DNA of 64,000 nt from Rotaria sordida. Lineage: Eukaryota; Rotifera; Eurotatoria; Philodinida; Philodinidae. The notes under the pieces are model-generated. The model made no database searches. It saw only the letters and a list, made by a program, of their open reading frames with translations, and was not told the DNA's origin. Positions 13,501-24,973 of the stretch are shown here, piece by piece. The first letter of the stretch is position 1. Each line of letters starts with the position of its first letter. Where the stretch lies: the NCBI GenBank assembly GCA_905250125.1, contig CAJNOL010000289.1, positions 4,205 through 68,204 of the forward strand, written 5' to 3'. The position numbers and the translations under genes are program-made.

Positions 13501-14956
13501 ACAATGAGTGCCAATAGAAATGTGGACATTTTCAATGTCGGGGTAAAATGCGAAAGTGCTCGTCCATCACTGAGTATTTCGGTTCGGTCAATTGCTCCAT
13601 TGGACCATACAGCATACGAAGGATCGTGTATAACACTAATTATAAAAATGGCCTTACGAGCAGGTTCATCAACGCACGGAAGAACACTTCGAGCATAGGT
13701 TGGCTCCATCTGAGATGTCATAAAGATGTGATTCTCTCCGTTGCTATCGACGTAGTCACTTATGTAGAGACCGTTCAAATCACGAGTAATGTCACCCTGA
13801 TAGTCTATGCAAATTGTATAGGTGGTTTCCGGCGTAAAGGTAGACGAAAAATTGAGTATCATAAACTCGTTATAATCATCATAGAACCATGAAAGAAACA
13901 TTGGTATTGAACTGGAGGATGAATTGATAATGCTTATAGTTGAATTGTCAATGGACAAGTCAGTCATGTGCAGAATCATTTGATTGGTAGCATTAGTGCA
14001 GATGAAGGTGTAGAGAAGATGCCCTGCAATAAAAGGAAAAATATCCTATCACAGTTAATATCATTAAGGTGATTTTCTATCGAACTAATGCCTGTTAAAA
14101 AAAGTAATGGTCGCAGATATTTTCGTAATAACTCAAGAATGGACAGAACTGCAGAGCTGCAGTTTTCATCAGTCGAAAGATGAGACATCGAGACGTCTTT
14201 TTCTTCAATATTATATAAGACGAAATCATTTTAAAATCAATCATTTCTACAAAATATTGGAAAAAATAGCATGAAAATAGTCTGTTATTCAGACGAAATT
14301 CTGTTTTTGATATGTGATTTAGATAGAGGGTTCGTAACAATGAATGTAGACTTGAAATCGAGTCATTATTGAAGGAACTTATATTGGAGAAAACAGTATT
14401 TTAGCATAAGAGTACCAAACAATCATCACTACCATCATCTCCTTGAAAAAAATTTCATGCATTCTTTTACGATGAACGTTTTATCACGGACGTTATTTCT
14501 TTTGAAAGTGTCGAATTCTCAGAAACCTTTCATTTCTCTTCTCAACTACATCCTATTTTTAAAAAAATTGATTTTACCACATCAAGTTTCTAGTCCACCT
14601 GAGAATCACATGTAAAAATTCTTTTCACCTGTAAATGTTTCATCGGTAAGATTAGGTGTAATGGTCAATTGATAGAATAGCTGTTGCAAATTGTCAGGAA
14701 TGCGTTCGACAGGTGGCAAAGGAGAAACGGTGGTTGTTGCAGGCAGACTAACAGTCGTGGCTGATGTTGTCGTTGATCCATTTTCGGCACTATTTTGACT
14801 TTTTTGATTAACACCAAAATAAATGGTCAATACGAGTAGAACAATAAAAACAGCAGTAAACACGAGTACCACAGGCCAAAAGAGTTTCTTTGGCACGTTA
14901 TAGGTACTTGTCCGATCAGGTTTTGCATCCAATCCGCCATTATCGAAAACTCGCAT
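4569..14956 (-). CDS. Three-unit M1 family aminopeptidase (APN-like), membrane anchored
   Basis: Exons (minus): 14956-14629, 14023-13271, 13206-13059, 12995-12434, 12312-11307, 11256-10318, 10271-10159, 9514-8656, 8593-7812, 7756-7217, 7151-6734, 6674-6506, 6445-6174, 6106-4569. They join in phase to 8,427 nt (about 2,808 residues). The N-terminus is a short cytoplasmic tail, one transmembrane helix (about 26-48) and a Ser/Thr-rich stalk, as in type II ectopeptidases. Three peptidase M1 plus ERAP1_C-like units follow, starting near residues 82, 974 and 1868. Each has the substrate motif (GAMEN 355-359, GAMEN 1246-1250, GGMEN 2150-2154), HExxH-18-E zinc ligands (391-414, 1282-1305, 2186-2209) and the Tyr in a FDxI(T/S)Y(D/S)KG segment, so all three look catalytic. 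The expected role is zinc-dependent removal of N-terminal residues from extracellular peptides. Single-unit family members are about 900-1,000 residues. The junctions between units are ordinary spliced exons with no internal signal peptide. Intron 7 splits HE|LAH and holds an inserted element; intron 11 is GC-AG. Confidence 0.9.
9573..10148. mobile_element. Non-autonomous foldback/MITE-like element in M1 intron 7
   Basis: The ends ctaccaacgacaaaatgact (9573 on) and its reverse complement (ending 10148) start inverted arms of about 115 bp (9573-9690 and about 10030-10148) with a few mismatches. The 576-bp unit has no transposase frame. It is flanked by tct on both sides, a possible 3-bp target duplication. 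Its right end lies only 10 nt inside the donor site of the intron that splits the second HExxH motif. A weaker match to the arm interior (agctgcagttttca, about 14150-14170) lies in intron 1 of the same gene. Confidence 0.8.
14024..14628 (-). other. Long first intron of the M1 gene
   Basis: This 605-bp intron is far longer than most others in the gene (about 45-70 bp). A segment near 14130-14180 resembles the arm of the 9573-10148 element, so an old related insertion may explain the length (inference). Donor gtgaaa and acceptor ttgcag are clear, and the exons join in phase. Confidence 0.6.
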
Positions 14957-15786
14957 CTATATGATGATAGATATGTAATATTTGATAATATTTTTCTTAC
15001 TATGAAACTCAAATCAAACTTCAGCAAATGGAAACCAAAGATCTCGGAGAACGCATGATGGAAGAGAGGCCTATTCTCATAACAATTCTCCTACTTTATG
15101 TAAGTACATTTTATCAACCCGTAGCCGTCTACGTTGCTTTCTTCCTGAGATACTGTGAACGTCGGACTGAGCAGGAAAGGAGTCCTACATGTAGTATGTT
15201 TGTTCTTCTCATTCAAGTTAAATAATAAGGAGGATAAAAGAACGAAACTAAATGACAGAACAAAAGTCAGTTATCTATAACGACTGCTCCAAAAATAGCG
15301 TTAATCGGAAGATGTTATAACTCGTATTAGAATTTAGTTTTCTCAGAACTTGTGTAATTTGAATATCTGTTAATAGCATGTTAAGTATGAATGGTTCTTT
15401 GAGATACAGATCAAGAAAAATTCAGGGAACTGTGAATATCGAACTCACTCTTTAGATATCCTTTTGAAGTAAACAATAAGTATGGAACTGAGCTCCTTGG
15501 TTATTGCTTGAGTTTCGATTATTTTTTCAGCTCCCAAAAATTTGGAGAGGCTTCTAAGTGATGAGCAGGTTTTATGTGATACTATTAGCGATTATTAGAC
15601 ATTGATGTGCTATCATAATATTGGTTGAGAATCATTATCGAAACTTAGGTCAACAAGAAAAACTAATCCTTCAAGCAGCATTGATTGTTAAGGATATCAA
15701 AAACAATAACATCTATCAACCATTTAATGGCATTCAAATCATTATTTGACATTTAGTAGTTTCTATAGGGACTAGTAATTCTATTT
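14957..15786. other. Upstream region of the M1 gene
   Basis: No coding similarity is seen. The minus-strand sequence just before the start Met reads catatag|ATG, which could be a splice acceptor, so a 5' UTR exon may lie further right. No promoter element can be assigned with confidence. Confidence 0.4.
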
Positions 15787-15914
15787 GCCGGATGTCCCAA
15801 AAGTCTATTCGGGATAAGTTTTTCGTTTATCTTTGCTGTTTCATTTGATATAATCAACTATTTTTCTATAAATGATAGACAAATACATCGAGTTTTTATT
15901 TATACGAACAAATT

Positions 15915-16425
15915 TCAAAAGCACTGGTCAAGGGTATCATCTTTGATTGGCATACAAAAATTTAACCTTTCTTCTATTTCCAAAAAAAAGCATTAAACAA
16001 CATTTCTTTCTTAATTGCTTCGATTTCTTGACGTATTTTAATCTTTAAATTGTTGAGATCTTTTATATGAGTTTTATATATATTTGTCTTGATAAGACTC
16101 CATAAAAAGAAATCTAACGGCATCAAATCCGCTGATCGTGGAATCCACGAGATTGGTCTACCTATTCCTATTCAGCGACCATTAAACTTGTCATTCAACC
16201 AGAAGCAAACTATCTTCGAGAAATGGACTGGCATCCCATCCTCTTCAAATATGATCTTGTTGGTAATTCTTTTAGTCTGTAAAAATGTATTAAAGAAATT
16301 TTCGAGCATATCGAAATAATTTTGTTGATTGATTGTTGATTCTTCAAAAAAAATGGTCCAACGATTAACTTGCTGAACATTCCACACCAGATATTAATTT
16401 TTAGTGAGTCCATTGCGACTTCCAT
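15915..16425 (-). pseudogene. Mariner-like transposase, broken
   Basis: Minus-strand translation gives INIWCGMFSKLIVGPFF, then EDGMPVHFSKIVCFWLNDKF, RPISWIPRSADLMPLDFFLW and a C-terminal helix-rich tail. This is the DDE catalytic region typical of mariner-like transposases: the Asp of EDG and the Asp of the PRSxDLxPLDFFLW block. It is broken by a frameshift at a T run near 16345 and by a TGA replacing the Trp of the usual RWIG motif near 16173. The N-terminal DNA-binding region is absent. The plus-strand partner copy of the C-terminus ends at 16630. Confidence 0.8.
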
Positions 16426-16431
16426 AGTAGC

Positions 16432-16630
16432 AAAAGGATTATTATATGGTCATATCAAGACAAATATCTATAAAACTCATATAAAAGATCTCAACAATTT
16501 AAAGATTAAAATATGTCAAGAAATCGAAACAATTAGGAAAGAAATGTTGCTTAATGTTTTTTTGAAAATAGAAAAAAGGTTAAATTTTTGTATGCCAATC
16601 AAAGATGATACCTTTGATAAGTGCTTTTGA
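16432..16630 (+). pseudogene. C-terminal fragment of the same transposase, opposite strand
   Basis: Encodes the segment starting GHIKTNIYKTHIKDLNNLKI and ending with the stop at 16628-16630. It matches the C-terminus of the neighbouring minus-strand transposase almost residue for residue, so it is the second arm of the palindromic relic and not an independent gene. Confidence 0.75.
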
Positions 16631-16757
16631 AATTTGTTCGTATAAATAAAAACTCGATGTATTTGTCTATCATTTACAGAAAAATAGTTGATAATGTCAA
16701 ATGAAACAGCAAAGATAAACGAAAAACTTATCCTCAAAGGACTTTTGAGACACCCTG

Positions 16758-18454
16758 TATAATAGTGATAAATAAAAAAAGTTATCGAACAAAAAAGTAT
16801 CATCATTGTCTCGTTCGACCAGTTTCCATCATGAGTTTTTTGAGTAACATGTAAAATAATGCCATTATTTACTTAAAAGTGAGAGAAATGAAGTTAAGAC
16901 TCGTCATGCATACTTACCTTAGACTACGCAATTGGGCTCTTAATGATTGAGATGTATTCAAGATGGACTAGATAATCAGCAGCTACAACAATTTAGCAAG
17001 GATAATAATCAGGGAGGTCAATTCAATACCTATTGTTTACTTCGAAAAGATATCTAAAAAGTGAATTAATACGATGAAATTTCTTATGGAATATCACAGC
17101 AACTACCTCAAATATGTGGCGTAAAAAGACGGATGAAGTGTCGTTTCCCTAAATAGTTATGCCAAAGTTCTGAGAAATTTTTGATCACCCTATGTATATA
17201 CAATTCATCATTGAAATGGCTGACGTGGCTATTCGATATTCAGGTGAGATAGATATAAAGGTGATAAGACATTTACGAGCCAACAATGCTTGATACGCTC
17301 GTTTATAATATCTTATTTAATAGCTTCTTTCAATATATTTGAGATATTCATGGACGGACGTGATGCAGATTTGTTGAGCAGGAGATCATCATATTGAAGT
17401 CTCAATTTTCTATCGAATTTCTGCGAAAAATCTCAAAATACACTACCTAAGTAGTGCTGCTCTTGAAATATTTTCTATATATCATACCTATTGAACAATT
17501 CAACCGGTAAACCTGAAAATTTCGATGAATGTGCACAACAAATAACTACATCTCTCTTCTGGCAATAATGAGAGACACTGTTATATTGCGAGACATTTGC
17601 TACTCGTGACACTTGTTGCACTGGAAGCTGAAATCGATATCTGGAGGGTGAGAATTAGGGCAGATGCAGCAATGACTCTAATTCATCCTCATCCTCACAG
17701 TGAGAAGAAAAAGGGGATCAAGAGCAATTCTTCTAATGATTGTAGCCATCAACTTAATATGTTGTGTACACATAGCTGACATTTCGTACTCATTATCTGC
17801 GCTTACCTAGTCTGCCTTACTCGAAAGATTCCTGGATAATAAAGCTTTCAACTTTCGACGACTGCGAATTAGCACAATAAAAAATAGCTATTCCATTATA
17901 ATGTTTTTTTAGCAAAAATAAAATAACAATTTTTTTCACATAGTTAATACAGTTATTTGACTATGTACTATATAAATTTGTCATAGCCTACTTAATCTTC
18001 ATAGGCCTGAAGCAGGTTATGATCAATAAATTGTTTCCAACTTTTGAATCCTTGCAGATAAAAAATCATAAAAATACAAATTAGTGCTTCATTTTATGGT
18101 TTTCATTTGGTATCCGTCTTAATATATGAATTATGTAAATGTAAAATCTTAAGACGTTTAAGGAAAGGTTCGCGGTTTGGTTCAGAGATCAAAACAAATA
18201 AGAAAATGATTTTTTGAAGTTTTATTTAAAACTTAAATTTCTCGATATTCATTGTATGTGTTGCAATTTTTGTTAGCTCTTATTGCGAAAATTATTCCCT
18301 TCCATTAACATTATCTGTCTCAGACGAAATTTAGAAAGATCGTGGAGCTCGGTGTATTTTTACGAACGGAAGAATTATACAATATGAAACAAATCATTTT
18401 ACCACCTCAGATAAAAGCCTTTTCTTCCTTTATTTTTTTTATGCTACCATACTT
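16758..18454. other. Gene-free stretch
   Basis: No supported gene on either strand. It holds one weak telomere-like palindrome at 17643-17702 (gagggtgagaattagggcag against ctctaattcatcctcatcct); this is the most degenerate member of the set. Confidence 0.55.
17643..17702. repeat. Weak telomere-like palindrome (site 2)
   Basis: G-rich ggagggtgagaattagggc is followed by C-rich ctaattcatcctcatcctca. It has the head-to-head order of the other sites but is more diverged from TGTGGG, so membership is uncertain. Confidence 0.35.
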
Positions 18455-18575
18455 TGCATCAAGTTTATTACTGAGTAGAGATATGACATGAGAGTTTTAT
18501 TACAGTGTGATCTGTATACCAAAGTGAAATAAAACTTTCATGTCATATCTTTACTCAGTAATAAATTTAATGCAA
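18455..18575. repeat. Hairpin with arms of about 48 bp
   Basis: The left arm (18455-18502, containing tttattactgagtagagata) and the right arm (about 18528-18575, containing tatctttactcagtaataaa) are near-perfect reverse complements around a spacer of about 25 bp. It has no coding content and is likely a small foldback or MITE remnant. Confidence 0.7.
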
Positions 18576-19725
18576 AATTTGACATCACAAAAAGATAAAG
18601 AGAGAAACGATTTTTGTTCGAGGATGTATGTCTTACAAGGGAACCTATGCATAATTTTTCATATATTTAATTCCTAAGAAAGAGTCAAAGAACTGATTTT
18701 AAAATTAAATGTTCAATATATAATCTGAAGTTAGTGTATGTGTGCTCTTTATTTATCTATTCAAAACCTGATAGACTAGGAATATGAGTAATCACTGTAT
18801 GGAAATTTCCAACAAATTTTGATAGAAGGTTACATTTGAAACAATATATCTCGACAAGAGTTCAAACGCACATCTTTGCGAATCCACTGAAAATAGATGA
18901 TGACATGCTCTATCAAATAACAAATTAAAACTTGAATTAAAGTTCCGGGAAAATTCATGAAAATAACTGCATTATGGACCAGCAATTACTTTTTTAATAT
19001 ATTGAGTGTAAGTTTTTGATCTTACTATAGTTTAAAGAACTTCAAGAAGTCCAAATAGACTATAATATGTAGTAAATACATAGCACTGTATAACTATATA
19101 ATAACTAATGAATATAACCAGATCTTCAATGAGAAACATACATTTTATTTATATTGTTCTATTAATGATATTCATCAATTTTACGTACGTTCTGGTACTT
19201 GCTGCTTAACAGTCACTACTCTCGAAAATCGGTTTTGTCGCCTGGCTGTCCACTGTACGGGTGTGAGTGCGGACGTGAGCGTTTGTATGTATATGAAGGA
19301 AAGATCAAAAGACATCAACATGCGCATAGATTTTGTGATTTATCTAAACAATGTGGTGATGCATCTCTATACGAAATAACTCTTAGAACTGGGACTTTAC
19401 ATTGTAGTATAATGAAACATGGTCATATGTTCTGTGCTAATTTTTATTTTATTTGTTTTTTTTTATCGGTATGCTTAAAGTATAATTCAGTGCCCTGTTT
19501 AGAGTTTATATTTTAAGTGAAATACCAGAAAATGCATCGACGAGATCGCCTTTGCATTTACTTTAACATTATTATATTAAGCACATAACTAAAATTTCAA
19601 TTACTTCGACCACAAATCGATTGCTAAAGAGTAAAGATAGAACCTTAAGTTCACCGATATTTCCATGCATTATATTTCTGCGCTGACTTTTCCGCGTGTG
19701 ATACCACCATACCGAAGCTCACGTA

Positions 19726-19790
19726 GAGTGTGGGCTTGAGTGGCGATTATGGATATGGATGTTTTCTCCTGAGTCACACCCACATCCAAT
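19726..19790. repeat. Telomere-like palindrome (site 3)
   Basis: The degenerate G-rich segment gagtgtgggcttgagtggcg, with a following ggatatggatg, precedes gagtcacacccacatccaat. It shows the same G-then-C order on the plus strand. Confidence 0.5.
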
Positions 19791-20279
19791 CTTACTTGGA
19801 TTCGCTTGGATCTGGGCAGGATCCAGATCTAAAAATTCCCTGTTTACCACGTCTGTCTCGACAGTTGCTACTTTAAAAGCAGCAATTAATTATGTCCATA
19901 TTCTTGTGCGATCACTGCCATGATGGCCTCAGAAATGTTTAAAACGTCCTGGTTGCAGAGTCTAAACAAGCAAAAAAAGCATTTTGTGTCTGTGGAGCGA
20001 CTATACAGACAGGTTAAACTGTTTTATTGAAGATATCAGGAGTACAGATTGGGTCTGAGTCCAAAGAAGTTTAACCAATTCAGTTTGAGTTCGACCTCAA
20101 TTCTAAACAAAGTTATTGAATCGGATCCGAATAGGAGCAAGAGTTGAAAGGCCTTCAATAAACCGCGCGCGAATCCCACCCCAAAAGTTTCAGATCCGAT
20201 GGGCTCAAACACCTACCCTCATTTATATCCAAATCCGCATCCGAACTCAGTAAACAGAAAATTTTGAAACCCAAATTTG

Positions 20280-20492
20280 AGGGTGTGAATCTGGGTCTGG
20301 GTATAGGCGTAGGGTGTGTGTATGTGTCAGTATGGGTGTGAGAGTGGAGGTGTGGGTGTGTGAGCATGCATGTGGCTGCTGCTGTGACTGTAGATCTTTC
20401 ATTTTTTGACACTCACACCCACGCCCACACCCACACTCACACCCACACCCACACCCACACCCAGCCACCCACACCGACACCCACACCCACCC
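20280..20492. repeat. Large telomere-like palindrome (site 4)
   Basis: About 90 bp of degenerate G-strand repeat (gggtgtg, gtgggtgtgtgag units) is followed, after a 50-bp spacer, by about 85 bp of much cleaner CCCACA-type repeat (acacccacacccacaccc). The C-rich half is nearly regular while the G-rich half is decayed. Homology to bdelloid telomeric TGTGGG is from recalled knowledge. Confidence 0.8.
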
Positions 20493-21840
20493 TATCAAAA
20501 CCCTGAGAATGCGTAGTGGATCGGAATGTGTCTTTCCTTTATCTCTAAGAAAATAGACTGTGTTTTGCCGATGAGGAATCGACTGGAGTCATCTGATAAC
20601 AACTCACAAATACGCCCAATTTCAATGAATAGATTTTCGAATAAAAAGAGAGCCATGGCATTTGATGTATATAATATTTACTTTTATCTTTTGAGATATG
20701 ACGGCGTCTGTGCTAAAGCACTACTTTTTCTTATCTTCTGTAGCTGACAATGCGAAAAACAAATAATTCGTTTTCATACTGTTCCTTTGACTGAAGAGAT
20801 CATATGAAATAAAATAAGTTGGTATGATTACTTGTTTGTTAATATTATTGACCGAAGAACAATTAAAATTATGATCTTAATCGTTGTCATATACAATAGA
20901 GAATTTTACGACCCCAGGTTTTTTAAACATTTTAGATCGTCATAATGGTATTGTGGTAGATATGCGTGGATACATTTGATGCTATCAACAACTCTCTGAA
21001 TAAGGTGAAATGGCATATAAATAATCTTTACAATTCAGTCGAAGACTAAGCGAATCAAAGCGATGAGCGTTATTTGTTTCTTATCATCTAGGTGAAACAA
21101 AGATAAGTGAATAACAAGAGTAAACTCTCACCAAGAGACAATTTTAGTCAATATCTTGCGAGCAAACAATCAGAATGCATTCGAGTCATCTATGGCCTTT
21201 ATCTCTTTCATTATTCTCTTATCGTATCGTTGCGCTGAGTTAAGAGAATATTTAATTTATTCTATCGCTCATAAACGCCATTTACAGTGAGATGTGAAAA
21301 CAGAGGTATGAATCGCTTATATAATTTGCCACTACACCAAAATACCAATTTAAGTTAGTCAGTATGAGGCTGAGTAGTCAAACGTGTTCGAATGCATTTG
21401 ATCTTTTGAGAGACTCCTTCGCTCGGCCGTCTTTATTCAGAAATGTTAGCTATTTATACATGATGTTTGAAGAAAGAATACGCTTTAGGAGGCAAGAGAT
21501 ATGTCGATTCGTCTGATGACAGAGATAAATCGAGGATGGATATAAATAATGTGATATTGTATGAAAAAGAGTTTTGGCTGACTAGCGGAATAGCCTATTT
21601 GAATGAAAAAGAAAAGACCGGCACAAATCGATTCGAACACTAAAGAGAGAGATATGGATGACGGGTCAGAAGTATTGTCACCTGTGTTGCATCCATTGTA
21701 TGACACTCAGAAAATCTAACAAGATAATTGTTTTTTTTGGTTATTTTAAATGTATTTATTTTAAATTAAATTTCCTTCCCTTTTAAACACGGATTATTCT
21801 TATCAATCAGACATTTTTGTGAAGCAGTGCTTTTTTTCAG

Positions 21841-22048
21841 AATAGTTTACGTGCGAATATGGTCAGAGAACTCATCATGCATAAATATTTATGGAAGCAT
21901 AACAAAATTTTGTGGATCGCTTTTGCAGTGCTGCTGTGTGTCCAAAATGCAGCCACCAATAATCACGATGTCTCAGATATTGGAAACGCTCAATTCAATA
22001 CAAGTGAAAAACTTATTTTACCTTCAGCGACATTGATAAGAGCTTCGG
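21841..22048 (+). CDS. Candidate first coding exon with signal peptide (of the FAD oxidoreductase?)
   Basis: An acceptor (tttttttcag, ending 21840) and a donor (g|gtgagt at 22049) bracket an exon with a Met at 21859 and 63 codons. The translation has a basic start, a hydrophobic core (ILWIAFAVLLCV) and a likely cleavage site near QNAAT, as in a secreted protein. The exon ends in phase 1, and the first FAD-oxidoreductase exon at 24974 begins in the matching phase. Joined, the total would be 531 codons including the stop, a normal length for secreted members of that family. The intron would be 2,925 bp, which is long here, so the link is plausible but unproven. It may instead be an orphan exon. 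Confidence 0.4.
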
Positions 22049-24973
22049 GTGAGTGAGTTTTGACACCACTTTGTTGAGAAAGAATGCAACAGAAATTCTT
22101 ATATTATTACACAAAATTTCTAGATGAAATATCCGTCATCAGTCTGTCTGAAAATGTCACATTACATTTATTTAATCAAGAATAGAGAGCGAATTTTCAT
22201 GAGAAAAGAAAAGTTTTTTGGTCTTTTTGAAAAGTATAATTGTATGTTTTTAGTCCATCAAAAGATATGATGCAGTTCATGGAATTATATTAAATCGACA
22301 ACGTGTTTTCAATGACGCATAAGTTAGAATGAACTCTTTTAGAAAAAGTATAAGTGCAATTCCTGCAAGATTAAAATGTGAAACACAATATAACTGCTGT
22401 TACAAACATTCTTAATACATTCTCGCAGTTAACAATTTTTGTCGAGTTATTGTATTTACATCCACAGATCGTCTTCTTTAAAGAATCTAATCAAGACTCT
22501 TGAGAATATTCGATATAAGAGAACGCGTGGTTCATACAAACACAGTGCTAATGAACAAGGAAGATAAATTTGATGAATGGTTTCTATGATGTAATTTCTA
22601 TATTTCATACACAAATGACGCTCGTCGCTATGACTCGCTTGATCCGCGACTAAAGTCATTCTATTCGTTTTAAAAATCATTATCAGACACATAAATGATT
22701 AGAGTAATCCTCAATGTTTAGAAATCGAGTATTCTTCGTACGTGCAAGCTAGGAATAGGATGAACTAGAACAGATTGTGGCTCAGTTTACTCATTTTGTG
22801 AAACATGACTTCCTATTATTATGGTTTTTCGGACTATTTAATTTTGGACTTTTGGACCATAATTTTATGAATTTTGAATCAATTCGAAATTCATAAGCCA
22901 GCAAAATTTCTTTTGTCTCTCTTTTTGTGCAGTGCAGTATTTTAGCCTCAATCACAACTCATCATAAACAATAGAAGATTATTTTTTCTTGACTCTTTGG
23001 CGAGTCATTATGAAAATAGCAACCCTCGTTATGTCCATATTTTTTCGTGTCCTAGCGATACGATAGTGCATTTATGAAATTAAACCTTATGTGAGTCCTC
23101 TAACTTCAAAAAGTATTAGTACGCTCGAGAACAGTTTTCGAATGACAATTTTACATAGTTAAAGGTTAAGTTTGATGACGAACAGGTATATCAGATTGTA
23201 AAGTAACTATGAATAAGAAGTGAAGAGGCTCTTTCAACTTCCTGAAAGTTAACGTATCTCTCATTTATTTGAAAAAAGCCTCCATGTTAAAACTAGATGC
23301 ACAAATATGTAAGGAGTGATTGAAAAATTTGCTTCTAAATCTATCTTACAAATGAAAAAAATTTCGTATAAAATTCTAGTTAAAAGATTCTAATACAGAA
23401 CTACACTAGCTTATATTCCAGTAATTTGTAGCTATCCTTAATTCCTCTCACAGTCTAAGCGTTTGAGTTCTGTTCTTCTTTGAAATTCGCCCCTTTTCAC
23501 TAGAGGGACTAATATTTCCAGATTCTACAACTGCAGCGTCGGCTCATCTATATCATAAAATCTTTTAGTCACTCAAATTTTACGCAAAATCGACATTCTG
23601 TTGAATCTACTTCCGTCGACTACACATAATTGAGCTCTTTTGAAAACCTTTCTTTACTCTTCTAAGATTTTGCTCAAGAAAAGTCGAGTCAACCTCCGAA
23701 ATTAACGGTGAGTCGTTCATCGACACCCAGATCTTATTTTCGTTCTTAACTAATCACCGAATTGTGTTACGATCCAACCCAATCGGTTTCCGTTCCGTAA
23801 TAATTAACCAATTTTCAATAGGATGACTCACAATCAGAAATCCTACAACTGTAAATGGAAGAAGAAGGAAAAGCAAAGAAAAAAGATAAAGAAATACATC
23901 ATGAAGAAGAAAACATCTGTAACAAGAACGAAAAGTCCTTTGTATTTTGTATACGAAACCATTGAAGGTTCTTCTTTCATCCTCAGGGAAAACACTTACT
24001 GACGTTTCGTGCATCATACAGGGGTTTGTCAATTTTGGAAAAATATCTTTTTTATTTTAAGTGTCAACATCTCAAATGAGTGTCTAGTCATTCGTTGGTG
24101 TCTCTTCGGGCGCCACCGACGGCTAGCCACTACCGTACTTCTGTCTACTTCACGACCTAATATTTCACTTCCCTTCAAAATCTAATAGAATTTGCGAATG
24201 CCTGAGCACGAAGTACATTGTATGGTAATTTAATGGAATGCCGTCGTAGGATATAAATAGTATCTTTTTTTATAGAGCATGTTTACTGAATCCAATAAAA
24301 GAATTGTATTCGATTAGTTGTTTTATTTCGAATGTATGTATCCAAGTTGTTAAAAAATTGTCTCATGAATTAGTATTGCTGAAAGTCTATCGCACATGTA
24401 ACATTAATTAGAAATATGTAGGGATGCCTCGATTTATCCATTTTACATTGATATCTGCGATATGTCTCATGGAAGATAGATCGCTTGTTGTCGTTCACTA
24501 GCTTTCTGCTCATCGATTGGCTCGAGTACACTAGCAAACAAACGGTTTACACGTAAATAAGAAGTACTTCACAAGTTATGAAACGACTTCTAGAAAGATA
24601 TTGAGTTTATATTTGTGGTTTTTAATCAAAATTTACCTTCAGTCAAGTTTTATGAAAAATATTAATATCTGACTTCTGATTCGAATTCCCCGTTCTCAAT
24701 TACTGTTTGGTCAAACTTCACGAAAAAATATTAAAGACAATCTATTTGGACACATGACTCTACATGTGCATGCAAACATATAAGCAAACAAGCTCATTTT
24801 ATTTCGTATGACTCTCCATTCAATCGAGAAAACATCCTCAGCTATTGATTGTTCTCCATTGTAATTTTGCATGTTCAAGTATAGAGCATCCAGACGAGCG
24901 AAAATTTTTGAATAATTTTTCTATTGAGGTTTTAACCGATCTATTAGAGATATGTATAGTCTTTTGTTTATAG
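22049..24973. other. Gene-free stretch, possibly a long intron
   Basis: No recognisable coding exon. If the upstream signal-peptide exon belongs to the FAD-oxidoreductase gene, this is its first intron. No repeat structure was noticed beyond AT-richness. Confidence 0.4.

Larger units (their letters stand above)
15787..16757. mobile_element. Palindromic mariner-like (IS630-Tc1-mariner) relic
   Basis: The left end (gatgtcccaaaagtc) and right end (gacttttgagacaccc, minus orientation) are related terminal repeats. The outer 350 bp or so on each side are inverted copies, each encoding the C-terminus of the same transposase. The left copy reads on the minus strand and the right copy on the plus strand, joined near 16431. 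The structure looks like two copies of one element fused tail-out, with most of one deleted. Confidence 0.75.
18576..21840. other. Gene-free stretch with telomere-like islands
   Basis: No supported gene. It contains an isolated G-rich run at 19258-19285 and telomere-like palindromes at 19726-19790 and 20280-20492. The open frames in and around the islands are low-complexity translations of the repeat. Confidence 0.55.

Noticed and set aside
19199-19516. 105-codon open frame with several cysteines
   Set aside because: Starts in a G-rich telomere-like run and ends in low-complexity sequence; cysteine spacing fits no known finger.
20155-20498. Open frames rich in His/Thr/Pro or Gly/Cys
   Set aside because: They are translations of the TGTGGG/CCCACA array, not genes.
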